A stretch of DNA of 63,771 bases from JBDTNL01 sp039933785 (GCA_039933785.1 JBDTNL010000017.1:1-63771), one strand, 5' to 3'; counted from the stretch's first letter, positions 40,796-49,996 are shown. A program made the numbers and translations. The notes: a model not told the origin generated them from the sequence alone.

Positions 40796-43084
40796 TCAGG
40801 GTTGATAGCCGGCGGGCGCCTCGACCACGAAGCCATGTCGCCGGGCGCTCACTCGCAACGGGCGGAACTTGTCGCCCGCCAGTCGCGGCTGATAGGCAAG
40901 CAGATACTGTTCACGGAGGTCGTCGGCGATTTCAGAGAACACCCCACCGAGTTCCATCGCATCGCGGACGAAAAAGGCCCGCCCGCCGGACTCCCTGCTC
41001 AATCGCCGCAACCGCCGGCGCGAAGCTCCCGAGGATAAATCGAGGCCGACGGAATATAGTTGCACGCCGCTCTGTCGCAAGGTCGCTCGCGCTTCGGCGT
41101 AAGTTGAGCTCGGAGCGCGGTCGTCGCCGGCGGAAAGGAGAATCAGCGCCCGCCGGCCTTCGACGCCGGAGAAGTCCCGTAGTGTCTGGATCAAGGCATC
41201 CCAAAGAGCGCTACCGGGTTCGGCCTTCAGGTTCTCGATCCCGGAGCGCAATGCGCCGAGGTCACCGGTAAAAGGGACCAAACGGTGAGTGGACCGGTTG
41301 AACGAGACCACGGTGGCGCGGTCCCGCGGCCGCAGGAGCGCGGCCAGGAATCGATCGGCAGCGGCCTTCTCGACGTCTAGCCGCTCGGCCACAGAAGCTG
41401 AGGTGTCGAGCAGCAGACCAAGGTGGATCATGCCCTCTACGGCCTCCTCGCAACGGAGGAGTGTTTGCTCGATCCCGCTCTCGCGCAGACGGAAGTCAGA
41501 GCAACCGAGGCCGTGCACGGCATCGCCGGAGGGAGCTTCCCGGGTCGCGCGCGAGTGGACCCGTGCGAACACCTCGACCGCGCGCACGTCGACGGTCGCC
41601 GCCGCAGTGGGCGCGTCGATGAGAACCGAGTCCTCCGCTGCGCCGCCGTCGGTGAGGACGGCCGAGACCCGCAGTAGGTGCGGTCGCGGGTCCTCGGCGA
41701 GGGCGAGCGGGAGCTCCCAGGGTTCGCCGTAGAGCGTCTCGACAAGAGCCTCATCGAGGTAGATTTCCAGCCGACCGAGCGCCGCACCGGCGGGAATATC
41801 GACCTCGGCGCGAACGCGCACCGGCGCTCCCGCCGGCGGTGCGGTACCAGGGCGCGGCTCGATCAGGCGGACCGCGAAGCGATAGTCGCCGGCATTCACC
41901 CAGTGCTCGTCGCGCGACACTTCGTCTCCTCGGGCGTCGAGCGCCGCCGCGGCAATGCGATGGGCGCGGGGAACCTCATCGGGCACTTCGAGATGTGAGG
42001 AGGCTGCCGTCTCCGTCGGCTCGATCGAGGAGAACGCCGGTACGTCGAAGTCCTGCTCGGCGCGAAAGAAGCGGCCCGGACCCGGTTCCTCGATCCGCAC
42101 GACCAAGTTGTAGTGGCCGGGGGGCAACGTGCGTACGAACGCGAGCGGAGTCGAGCCCGGTTGAGCCGGCGGCAGGTACTGCACGCGGAAGGTCTCGAGC
42201 AGGCGATCGTCGGCTACCACTTCTCCGTTGAGTAGGAAGTGCCGGGTCGCCGGGCCAGGCTCGGCTTCGATGGCGACCGTGCCTTCGACCACCCGCCGAC
42301 TTTGCCGTCGCCCGCCGACGCGAATCGTGAGCGCGGCCGGTAGCAGATCCGCGCGCGGTGGCAGATCCGTCGACCGGTTCTCGAACGCGGTCACCCATTC
42401 CTGATTCGGCCTCGGTTGTCGGTCGCGACCCCGAGCGAGGAGCTCCAGATAGTGAGTGTCGGTCCAGCTCTGGCTCTTCAGGCTGAAGGCCTCGTGCAGA
42501 GCGGCCTGATCGTCGATGCCGAGCGAGTCGGGCTCGCAGGCGCCGTACAGCTCGTCCTCATCGCCGGGCTCCCAAAGCCGGAAATCGGCGGTGCTGCCAT
42601 AGGGGCGATAAAAAAGGAGCGGGAACGGGGTGCGTTCCGAGTCACTGCCCCGGGGATAGAACCAGAGCTCGATCTGCGCCTCGCGTCGCCGGCAGTAGAC
42701 CAGCGTCCGTGGATCGGCCGGACCGTGCAGGAGAAAGTAGCGCGCCCGCGCGTCGGTGAGGTTGCCGAAGAGTTCCCGCGCCTGCGCCACCTTGTCTTGC
42801 CAATGTTCTCGAAACGCCTCGCCAGGGGCGAGCGCAGGCTCATCGTGTTCCTGCCAGAAACGCTCGATGAAAGCGTCACGCTGGTAGCCCCTGGTCAGGG
42901 CGAGGAAGGCGTCGTGCTCTGCGCTCGACAGAATGACGTCGACTTCTTGCAGCCACTCGGCGTGATCTATGGTGAAAGCGGGCGAGCCCGCGTCGTCGGC
43001 CGTCGCGGGCCGCTCGGCGGCGCGCTCGGCCAGGGCGACGAGGAGGAGCGCGCATACCGCTCGTCCTCGGTTCAGTTTCGCCAT
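40796..43084 (-). CDS. GWxTD-domain protein with C-terminal VWFA domain
   Basis: 762 residues with a weak N-terminal signal. The region about 40-200 matches the GWxTD domain of Bacteroidetes/Acidobacteriota (EWLQEVDVILSS...RDAFIERFW...ARYFLLHGPAD), with the namesake motif read as G107-N-L-T-D111, Asn replacing Trp. A middle beta-rich region (about 215-500) is followed by a von Willebrand A domain (about 550-750) with the metal-site motif DTSAS near 559 and a Thr near 590. VWA domains mediate metal-dependent protein binding. Probably secreted. It is in a run with the zinc-ribbon, membrane and UbiD genes. Confidence 0.83.
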   Translation of the reverse strand: MAKLNRGRAVCALLLVALAERAAERPATADDAGSPAFTIDHAEWLQEVDVILSSAEHDAFLALTRGYQRDAFIERFWQEHDEPALAPGEAFREHWQDKVAQARELFGNLTDARARYFLLHGPADPRTLVYCRRREAQIELWFYPRGSDSERTPFPLLFYRPYGSTADFRLWEPGDEDELYGACEPDSLGIDDQAALHEAFSLKSQSWTDTHYLELLARGRDRQPRPNQEWVTAFENRSTDLPPRADLLPAALTIRVGGRRQSRRVVEGTVAIEAEPGPATRHFLLNGEVVADDRLLETFRVQYLPPAQPGSTPLAFVRTLPPGHYNLVVRIEEPGPGRFFRAEQDFDVPAFSSIEPTETAASSHLEVPDEVPRAHRIAAAALDARGDEVSRDEHWVNAGDYRFAVRLIEPRPGTAPPAGAPVRVRAEVDIPAGAALGRLEIYLDEALVETLYGEPWELPLALAEDPRPHLLRVSAVLTDGGAAEDSVLIDAPTAAATVDVRAVEVFARVHSRATREAPSGDAVHGLGCSDFRLRESGIEQTLLRCEEAVEGMIHLGLLLDTSASVAERLDVEKAAADRFLAALLRPRDRATVVSFNRSTHRLVPFTGDLGALRSGIENLKAEPGSALWDALIQTLRDFSGVEGRRALILLSAGDDRAPSSTYAEARATLRQSGVQLYSVGLDLSSGASRRRLRRLSRESGGRAFFVRDAMELGGVFSEIADDLREQYLLAYQPRLAGDKFRPLRVSARRHGFVVEAPAGYQP

Positions 43085-43097
43085 GATTGCTCGGCAG

Positions 43098-43637
43098 CTA
43101 CGCAGCGCTCACGAGGCGCCGGATGTGATCGACGTAGACCTCGGCGCGATGCGCGGCGACCAGATCGAATACCAGCATGAGCGCACTTTGTGCGATGAAG
43201 CCAATGCCTACGGCGTACCAATCGATCCGGGAGCGCATGAAGTAGCTCAGTGCGATGCCGCCAAGCAGCAGCGTGATCTCGATCGCCTCGTAGAGCTTGA
43301 AGTTTCGCTGCACGCGGTCCATGCGCTGCAGCTCTTGTGCGCGGTAGTCGAGCGGATCGGTGTCGAGCTGATTGGTGAGCCGGTCGACCTGTCGATTGGT
43401 GCGCGCGAGAACCGTTCCGCCGACGACGATCTGAATGAGCGCGATCGCGATCAAAGGCACGGCAATCCAACGGTATTCGCTCGCCGAGTTGATCAACAGG
43501 ATCGAGATCGCGATGGCGGCGGCGGCGGCGAGCACGAAGAGAGCGCTCTCGAACTTCTCGGCCTGGAAATAGCGCGCGATCTGATCCTTCATCTGGAATT
43601 CCCAGGCCAGACTCCTCACCGGCTCGCTCACGTCCAT
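43098..43637 (-). CDS. Four-helix membrane protein of unknown function
   Basis: 179 residues. Two hydrophobic hairpins (about 32-78 and about 118-158) flank a charged segment (about 80-116, QVDRLTNQLDTDPLDYRAQELQR-type) that may be cytoplasmic. The C-terminal helix reads VDHIRRLVSAA. I do not recognise a named family. AAAGG precedes the ATG. It starts 21 bases after the CPXCG gene and ends 13 bases before the VWA gene, so it may anchor or assist the VWA protein. Confidence 0.65.
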   Translation of the reverse strand: MDVSEPVRSLAWEFQMKDQIARYFQAEKFESALFVLAAAAAIAISILLINSASEYRWIAVPLIAIALIQIVVGGTVLARTNRQVDRLTNQLDTDPLDYRAQELQRMDRVQRNFKLYEAIEITLLLGGIALSYFMRSRIDWYAVGIGFIAQSALMLVFDLVAAHRAEVYVDHIRRLVSAA

Positions 43638-43658
43638 TGCCTTTCGCTCCTCGATCTT

Positions 43659-43838
43659 TCAATCCGTGCGTTCGATGCGGATTTCGGGATCGCCCCAGGC
43701 ATCGCGCTTGACCGTGATCTGACAGGGATTGCAGCACACCTCGCAGTCCTGCACCAACACGCCGCGCACGTCCTCTTCGATGGTGAGCTCGAGCGGCTCG
43801 CCGCAGTATGGGCATTGCACGCCGAATAGGTCGCTCAC
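43659..43838 (-). CDS. CPXCG-motif cysteine-rich zinc-ribbon protein
   Basis: 59 residues starting with GTG; in-frame sequence upstream has no ATG. The motif C9-P-Y-C12 followed by Cys32, Cys35, Cys36 and Cys39 (DCEVCCNPC) matches the small CPXCG family, which has a zinc ribbon and an acidic strand-rich core. Function unknown. It is the first of four closely spaced minus-strand genes and diverges from the methyltransferase gene across only 26 bases. Confidence 0.8.
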   Translation of the reverse strand: MSDLFGVQCPYCGEPLELTIEEDVRGVLVQDCEVCCNPCQITVKRDAWGDPEIRIERTD

Positions 43839-43864
43839 ATCTGAAATGATCTCATGCGGACGCC

Positions 43865-44635
43865 ATGCGAGCGATGAACGACGCGGGAAGCAAGCGGTTC
43901 AAGGACTACTTCTCCGGCCATTCGGCCTTGTACGCGCGCTACCGGCCGACGTACCCGGCAGCGCTCTACGAGTATTGCGCTACCCTTCCCGCCCGCACCG
44001 CCTTGGCGCTCGATTGTGCCACCGGGAGCGGCCAGGCGGCGCGGGGGCTGGCGCGCCACTTCGGGCGTGTGCTCGGCACCGACGCCAGTCCGCAACAGCT
44101 GATCGCGGCGCCGCCCCTGTCCGGTGTATTCCTCGCGGTCGCTCCCGCGGAGCGCACTCCCGTGGCCGACCACCGGGTCGATCTGGTGATGGTGGCGCAG
44201 GCTCTCCATTGGTTGAATCACGATGCCTTCTACGCCGAGGTGCGGCGCCTCTTGGCGCCCGGTGGCGCGCTGGTCGCGACGATGTACGATTTCCTCGAGT
44301 GCGCGCCGGAGATCGACGCCGCGGTGCTCGAACTGCGTGCCGCGGTCGAACCCTACTGGCCTCCAGAACGGGCCCAGACCACGAAGGAAGGCTTCTACAG
44401 GATCGCGTTCCCGCTCGTCGAGCAGGCCTCGCCTCCGATCGCCATGGTCCAGCAGTGGACTCTCGAGCAAATGCTGGGCTACCTCTCGACCTGGTCCGCC
44501 GTTCGGCGATTCGTGGCCGCGAACGGTGTCGATCCGGTGGCAGCGCGAGTCGCGTTGTTCGAATCTGCCTGGGGCGATCCCGCAGCCGTGCGGGCGGTAC
44601 GGTGGCCGTTGATGGTGCGTATCGGACGCCCTTGA
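43865..44635 (+). CDS. Class I SAM-dependent methyltransferase
   Basis: 256 residues. Rossmann-like methyltransferase with motif I ALDCATGSGQAARGLA near 48-62, the acidic motif GTDASPQQL near 71, and motif IV region DLVMVAQALHWLNHDAFYAEVRRLL near 105-128, matching the type 11 family. It starts FKDYFSGHSALYARYRPTYP, shared by uncharacterised methyltransferases of many bacteria and eukaryotes. The substrate is unknown. ATGs at 43865 and 43874 are both possible; neither has a ribosome site. The kinase gene begins 13 bases downstream. Confidence 0.85.
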   Translation: MRAMNDAGSKRFKDYFSGHSALYARYRPTYPAALYEYCATLPARTALALDCATGSGQAARGLARHFGRVLGTDASPQQLIAAPPLSGVFLAVAPAERTPVADHRVDLVMVAQALHWLNHDAFYAEVRRLLAPGGALVATMYDFLECAPEIDAAVLELRAAVEPYWPPERAQTTKEGFYRIAFPLVEQASPPIAMVQQWTLEQMLGYLSTWSAVRRFVAANGVDPVAARVALFESAWGDPAAVRAVRWPLMVRIGRP

Positions 44636-44648
44636 GAGCGCCGTAGCC

Positions 44649-46601
44649 ATGCGCATCCCTCGCTTCGGCCAGAGCCTGCTCGCCCGCACCGTCTTGGCGC
44701 TGGCGGCGGTGGGCCTGCTGCCGGTGCTGATCGCGTCGTACCGACTGGTCGATCTCAATCGCGACGCCATGGCCGAGCAGGTGCTGCGCACGCACGTGGT
44801 GGCCGCGCGTACTTCGGCCGCGCGCGTCACGGCGTATCTCGCCGCCCGGCGCTCACTCGCCGTGGGCGCGGCAAACAACCCCGCCATGACCGATCCGAAG
44901 TCGCCTGCTGCAGCGGCTTTCCTGGCGCAGACGCTCAGGGCTTGGTCGGACATGGAGGTGTTGGGCACCGCGGTGGTGAACGCCTCCGGCGAAGAGGTCA
45001 TTCGGGCCCAGCTTCGTGACGCCGGCGTCGCGGCCAGGGTGTCGCGGGCGATCGCCGCGAAGGCAGCGCCTGTGGCGGAGGGTGAGGTGAGCTCCCTGAT
45101 CGTCGCCGACGGCTCGTCCCTTCTCCTGCGGCTTGCGGTACCGCTGCCGGGCACCACGGGCCAAGTGGTGGTGATCGGTGACGCCTCCGGATTGGCGGAT
45201 CTCCTCCATCCCGAAGAGCTCGGCGAGCAGGCGGAGCTGGTCTTGATAGATGCCCGCGGCGTACGCCTGGCGGGCTCGGAGATCGCCGCCGGTGCGATTC
45301 CCTCGGCGTTGCAAGCCGCGGCGTTATCGGGCCGGGTCTCGAGCGCCGCGCGCTATCGTCGCGGCGACGGCAGCGAGGTCCTCGGCGCAAGCGCTTCCGT
45401 CGACGGCGCCCGCTGGGCGGTGATCTCTCTGCAACCTACTCGCGTGGCGGATGAACTGGCCGCCAACATGCGCCGCCGCGCTCTGGTAGCAATCGGCGCG
45501 GCGGCGCTGCTGATCGTGCTGTTGTCTTTGGCGGCCTGGGCGGGAGTGGTGCGGCCCATCGCGCGGCTCGCGGCGGCGCAGAGCCGGCTGGCGGGACATT
45601 CGCCGGCGAGCGAAGGCGGGGTGAGCATCGGCAGCCTCGAGGAATCGTTCGCCGCGCTCGAACGGTCCCTGCGCGACCGCCGCGCGGTCGACGCCATTTC
45701 GCTCGGCCGTTACCAGGTGCGCGACGTAATCGGCTCCGGCGCGATGGGCACGGTGTTCAGCGGCTACGACCCCAAGCTCGAGCGACCGGTAGCCTTGAAG
45801 ATCGTTCGCGCTAGCGGCAGCGAGACCAAGGACCGGCAACAAATCGAACGACTGTTGCGGGAAGCGGTGACCGTGGCCCGCTTCAGCCATCCCCACATCG
45901 TCGCGGTGCACGACGTCCAGGATGCCGCGGGCGGCGCCTTCGTGGCTATGGAGCTGATCGAAGGCTGCAGCCTGGAGAGCCTGGTCGACGGACGCGGGCC
46001 CCTGCCGCCGGAGCTGGTGGCGCCGCTCGGCGCCGCGGTCGCCTCGGCGCTCACCGCGGCGCACCAGCGCGGTTTGGTGCACCGTGACGTCAAGCCGCCG
46101 AACGTGCTCCTGGGCAGAGACGGCGCGATCAAGGTCACCGACTTCGGCATCGCGGCCCTGGTGTCGGCGGGAATGAATCAAGGGGACTTGATCTTCGGTA
46201 CACCCGGATTCCTGCCGCCGGAGACGCTCCTCGAGGGCGGGTGGACTGCGTCGGGAGATCTCTTCGCGCTCGGAGCGACGCTTTACTTCGCCCTCACCGG
46301 TGAGCTGCCGTTCGACGGCGAGTCTCTGCAGGACATTCTGCGCGCCACCGTGCAGGGACCCCTGCCGCTTCCGCCGCGCAGCGAGTCGAGACCCTCGCCG
46401 GAGCTCGAGGCCGTAGTCCTCGGTCTCCTGGAGCGCGACCCGGCGAGGCGTCCGGCGAGCGCCGAGCGGGTCGCGGATCAACTCGACGAACTGGCGAGGG
46501 CCCGAGGTTGGGTGTGGGCGGCTCCGCCACCGGGAACCGAGACGCTACGCTCGGCCGTGCGCCAGGGCCAGTGGTTCCCGACCAGCTCGTTGCGACGTTG
46601 A
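44649..46601 (+). CDS. Membrane Ser/Thr protein kinase with N-terminal extracytoplasmic sensor
   Basis: 650 residues. Helix about 11-30, a sensor domain of about 240 residues outside the membrane (Cache-like pattern, TAVVNASGEEVIRAQL and LVLIDARGVRLAGSE), helix about 275-297, a short HAMP-like linker, then a C-terminal kinase (about 354-620). Kinase motifs are intact: GSGAMGTVFSGYD, VALKIV, HRDVKPPNVLL near 477, DFGIAAL near 497 and GTPGFLPPE. The order is the reverse of PknB-type receptors, where the kinase comes first. It would phosphorylate cytoplasmic targets in response to an external cue. Its end is 2 bases from the convergent LysM/FecR gene. Confidence 0.9.
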   Translation: MRIPRFGQSLLARTVLALAAVGLLPVLIASYRLVDLNRDAMAEQVLRTHVVAARTSAARVTAYLAARRSLAVGAANNPAMTDPKSPAAAAFLAQTLRAWSDMEVLGTAVVNASGEEVIRAQLRDAGVAARVSRAIAAKAAPVAEGEVSSLIVADGSSLLLRLAVPLPGTTGQVVVIGDASGLADLLHPEELGEQAELVLIDARGVRLAGSEIAAGAIPSALQAAALSGRVSSAARYRRGDGSEVLGASASVDGARWAVISLQPTRVADELAANMRRRALVAIGAAALLIVLLSLAAWAGVVRPIARLAAAQSRLAGHSPASEGGVSIGSLEESFAALERSLRDRRAVDAISLGRYQVRDVIGSGAMGTVFSGYDPKLERPVALKIVRASGSETKDRQQIERLLREAVTVARFSHPHIVAVHDVQDAAGGAFVAMELIEGCSLESLVDGRGPLPPELVAPLGAAVASALTAAHQRGLVHRDVKPPNVLLGRDGAIKVTDFGIAALVSAGMNQGDLIFGTPGFLPPETLLEGGWTASGDLFALGATLYFALTGELPFDGESLQDILRATVQGPLPLPPRSESRPSPELEAVVLGLLERDPARRPASAERVADQLDELARARGWVWAAPPPGTETLRSAVRQGQWFPTSSLRR

Positions 46602-46603
46602 GC

Positions 46604-48529
46604 TTACTTCTCGCTCTTTGGCACCAGCGGCCAGTCGATGACCTTGCGGTTGCCGACCTGGTCGGCGGTCTCGATGCGCAAGACCCAGTCGCCCTTCAAG
46701 AGCTCGACGGGACGGGGATAGAGCCGCGCGACGCCGCTTTCGGTGTCGCGCACCTTGACCGCGAGCGCGGTCCATCCGGAAAGGTTCACTGGCGCCGCCG
46801 CCCTGAAGGGATTCGCCTGCGGCGCCCGCAGATAGAGCGTCGCTTCGTCGACGGGTGCGGGGAGCCTGCCGGGGCTCTCCGGGTCGTCGAGCGTCGAGTA
46901 CCAGCTCGCGGGCGGCAGGTGCGGACCGCGCCGCCAGGGGAGGGGAACGCCCCACGAGAACGGTATCCAAGAGATGCCATCGAGTGACCATTCGAGTTGC
47001 GCTGGCAGGGGCCGGCGAATGGGCGGCGGGAACCGATGGTGCTGCTCGGTTTCCTTGGCCTCGAGCTGCGCTCCCGAAGGCGCCAAGTTCACCCGATCCC
47101 AGGTTACCGCCGGCGCATCGAGGTCGACGGCAAAGCGCACGGTGGCCAGAGTCGCCGTGGCCCCGCAATCGTTGGCCCCAACCGCCGAGGCCGTGTGCGG
47201 ACCGGGAGTCCAGCCTCCGCCCCACGCCGCGAACCCGACGGGCTTGCCGTCGAGCGACGGCATGAACCCGGTGGCGGCAACGCCGCGCGAATTCACTACC
47301 GTCAGCTGACTGCGACTGTCGATCCACAAGGTGTCGCCACGTTGGGCCATCACGCCCGTGGCCACGATGCTCATGTCCTGGGCGGTTGCGCCCGTAGAGC
47401 TGGTCGTGGTCGGAGCAGAGGCCGTCGCGCTGACCTGAAAAGGAAGGTTCGTGGAATACCCATCGAGGCCGTTGGCGCTGCGCGCGGTGACCCGCGCGAA
47501 GTAGCTGCCCGGCACCAAGGCGGGGGCTCGCCACTGCGCGCCGGCCACTCCGGTGGCCCGGTCGATCAAGGTCGCGCAATTTGCGTCCTGGCAAATCTCG
47601 ACGACATACGAAACCGCGCCGACGACTGGCGACCAGCGCACGAGGGGCGAAGCGCAAGTGAGCGCGGCGCCGCTCGCCGGTTCGAGAATTGCGGCTGCCG
47701 CGAGCAGCGCCTCGGGCGGCATCGGAGCGCCGTGCGGAGGCACCGCGGTGCCGGTACCCTCGGGCACCGCGACCTTGCTGCCCGCGGCCTCCACGGCGCC
47801 TTCGCCGCGGTAGACCATGAACTCGGCGTTGCCGCTCGAGGCATGACGGGCACGGCTTTGCGACTCCGCGCCGCTGGCGCTCTTGGAAGTCGCGCGGGCC
47901 TCGCCCATGACGATCTCGACGTCGGCAAACTGCGTGGCCCTCGCGCTCATCGCGATGTCGGCGGTGCCCTCGCGAATCTCGACGCCGCGAACGGGCTGTG
48001 CCTGGAGCGTGCCGCCCTGCTGACGCAGGAAGAGGAGCGAATCTTCGGTCACCACCAGCCGCGCGCCGTCGTTGAACGCCAGCTCGGTCGAGGACTTGGC
48101 GCCCGTGCGCACGCCGTCGCGGTCGAGCAGCAGATCGTTCTCGGTGGCGTTGTCCCAGTTGCGCGGGCCGAGCTTGTCGTCGACCGCGCGCGACTTGCGC
48201 CGCAGGACGGCGTCCGGCTCCGTCGGCCGTTCGAGGATCTTGATCTTCAGGCGCTCGCCGGGAGTGAGCTTGTGCGGATTCTGCACCTGCGGGTTGAGCC
48301 GCCAGTTCTCGGGCCAGCGCTCGGGATCGCCAAGGTAGCGCCCCGACAGCCCTTCGAGCGTGTCGCCCGGGCGAACGATGTGCCAGGCCTCGAACTCCTG
48401 CGCGCTGCCGCTCGGTGCGGCCACGGCATTGCCCGACGCCTTTTCCACGGCTCCGGCGACCGCCGGAAAAGCGATCCGCGGCACGGTGGTGAGCACTACG
48501 GCGAGGAAGATCGGGAACGATCGAGGCAT
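46604..48529 (-). CDS. Secreted LysM + FecR-domain protein
   Basis: 641 residues. A signal peptide (about 1-23) is followed by a LysM domain (about 48-98, EAWHIVRPGDTLEGLSGRYLG...NPHKLTPGERL), a FecR-like domain (about 125-260, VRTGAKSSTELAFNDGARLVV) and an Ig/Fn3-like beta region (about 285-385, PLVRWSPVVGAVSYVVEIC). The C-terminal 200 residues contain Ig-like segments and short Pro-rich stretches. Likely periplasmic or cell-wall associated through peptidoglycan binding. Adjacent genes for a sensor kinase and a sigma-54 activator suggest, but do not show, a signalling role. Confidence 0.85.
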   Translation of the reverse strand: MPRSFPIFLAVVLTTVPRIAFPAVAGAVEKASGNAVAAPSGSAQEFEAWHIVRPGDTLEGLSGRYLGDPERWPENWRLNPQVQNPHKLTPGERLKIKILERPTEPDAVLRRKSRAVDDKLGPRNWDNATENDLLLDRDGVRTGAKSSTELAFNDGARLVVTEDSLLFLRQQGGTLQAQPVRGVEIREGTADIAMSARATQFADVEIVMGEARATSKSASGAESQSRARHASSGNAEFMVYRGEGAVEAAGSKVAVPEGTGTAVPPHGAPMPPEALLAAAAILEPASGAALTCASPLVRWSPVVGAVSYVVEICQDANCATLIDRATGVAGAQWRAPALVPGSYFARVTARSANGLDGYSTNLPFQVSATASAPTTTSSTGATAQDMSIVATGVMAQRGDTLWIDSRSQLTVVNSRGVAATGFMPSLDGKPVGFAAWGGGWTPGPHTASAVGANDCGATATLATVRFAVDLDAPAVTWDRVNLAPSGAQLEAKETEQHHRFPPPIRRPLPAQLEWSLDGISWIPFSWGVPLPWRRGPHLPPASWYSTLDDPESPGRLPAPVDEATLYLRAPQANPFRAAAPVNLSGWTALAVKVRDTESGVARLYPRPVELLKGDWVLRIETADQVGNRKVIDWPLVPKSEK

Positions 48530-48634
48530 GGGTCAGAGACTCCCTGGTCTGTGGCGCGGGTTCAGCAGGGATTGTGACACTGGCGGGCCTATCGTGCACC
48601 TGTCTGCAAGCATAGACTCCCGTCGATACAACCT

Positions 48635-49996
48635 ATGGCCTACACCTTGGAGGGCGCTTCCGTGCAAGTGCTGCTGGTCGCCGCGGGCCGGCCCGTCAGA
48701 ATCCTCGCCGAACGCGACCTGGCGGAAACCGGGAGCCTGCTGGTGGCGTTCAATCCCGATCGGTCGCCTGCGGACCTGGTCATCGGTCAAGGCTTCGAGC
48801 AAATCGCTCTCGACCCCGCGCCGCTCGGTGACACGGATAGCCGTCTGAGCGCCGCGCGGGGCTTGAGCGCGACCTCCGAGTTGGTCGCGGTCGGCACCGA
48901 CCAGCGCTACACCTATCTCACCCGCCCGCTTCGCCCGGAGGACGTGCGGCGCATGCTGTCGCCAGGCAAGACACCGCGCAAGGAACACAGTGGGGCGAGG
49001 GCACGGGTGGCGGCCGCGGGCAACGGCATCCTCGGCCACAGCGCTGCCATGGCGAAGGTGCTGGATACGGTCGAGCGCGTCGCGCCTTCGAGCACCACGG
49101 TGCTGCTGCACGGCGAGACCGGAACCGGCAAGACGCTCTTGGCGCGCGCCGTCCACCGGCTCTCGCCGCGGCTCGACAAACCCTACGTGGCGCTCAACTG
49201 CGGCGCCTTCCAGGACACCCTGCTCGAGAGCGAGCTCTTCGGTCACGAGCGCGGTGCCTTCACCGGAGCCGTGGGCGAGAAGCCCGGGCTGTTCGAAATC
49301 GCGCATCAAGGAACGCTCTTCCTTGACGAGGTTGGAGAGCTCAGCCGCAGCGCGCAGGCCAGGCTGCTTCAGGTTCTCGACAGCGGAGAATTCCGCCGCG
49401 TCGGCGGCACCAAGGTGCGCCGCGCCGACGTGCGCATCGTCGCGGCTACCAACCGGGACCTGGAGGGCGAGGTCCGTGAAGGACGTTTCCGCGAGGATCT
49501 GTTCTTCCGTCTGAGCGTGCTGTCGCTCGAGGTGCCGTCGCTGCGGGAACGCCGTGACGACATCCCAGTGCTAGTCGAGGGGCTGCTCGACCGTTTCGCA
49601 CAGCGCGGTATGGCGGTCAAGACCGTCTCGCCGGAGGCTCTGGCCGAGCTCACGGCCTACCGCTGGCCGGGGAACGTGCGGGAGTTGGCGAATGTGCTCG
49701 AAGGCCTGCTGCTGTTATCGCCCGATCCGGTGATCGGAGTCGAGCAGCTCCCGCGACACATTCGCACGGCGGCGACCGGAACATCCCGCGTGGACGGAGC
49801 GAGCTCGCACGCGCAGACCCCGGGGCTCGGCCCGGTGAGCGAATCCAGCAACGGCGATCCTCCTGTGTCCCTTGCCGTGTTAGAGCATCAGCATGTGCAG
49901 CGCGCCCTGTCTTTCACAGCGGGCAACAAGGCCGCCGCGGCGCGTCTGCTCGGGATCGATGTCAAGACGCTCTACAGCAAACTGAAGCCGGGCTGA
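48635..49996 (+). CDS. Sigma-54 activator (AAA+ enhancer-binding protein) with degenerate receiver
   Basis: 453 residues. AAA+ domain about 131-365 with Walker A GETGTGKT near 160, the sigma-54-contacting loop GAFTGA near 206, Walker B LFLDEVGEL and the R-finger region. A Fis-type HTH ends the protein (GNKAAAARLLGIDVKTLYSKL). The N-terminal part (about 10-110) has receiver-like strands and YLTRPLRPEDV at the end but no recognisable phospho-acceptor Asp, so it may respond to something other than phosphorylation. A GTG 24 bases in (VQVLLVAAG) is another possible start. It is divergent from the LysM/FecR gene. Confidence 0.92.
   Translation: MAYTLEGASVQVLLVAAGRPVRILAERDLAETGSLLVAFNPDRSPADLVIGQGFEQIALDPAPLGDTDSRLSAARGLSATSELVAVGTDQRYTYLTRPLRPEDVRRMLSPGKTPRKEHSGARARVAAAGNGILGHSAAMAKVLDTVERVAPSSTTVLLHGETGTGKTLLARAVHRLSPRLDKPYVALNCGAFQDTLLESELFGHERGAFTGAVGEKPGLFEIAHQGTLFLDEVGELSRSAQARLLQVLDSGEFRRVGGTKVRRADVRIVAATNRDLEGEVREGRFREDLFFRLSVLSLEVPSLRERRDDIPVLVEGLLDRFAQRGMAVKTVSPEALAELTAYRWPGNVRELANVLEGLLLLSPDPVIGVEQLPRHIRTAATGTSRVDGASSHAQTPGLGPVSESSNGDPPVSLAVLEHQHVQRALSFTAGNKAAAARLLGIDVKTLYSKLKPG

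Noticed and set aside
48530..48634. Sigma-54 promoter near the enhancer-binding protein gene
   Set aside because: No GG-N10-GC element with flanking consensus was seen by eye; a matrix scan would be needed.
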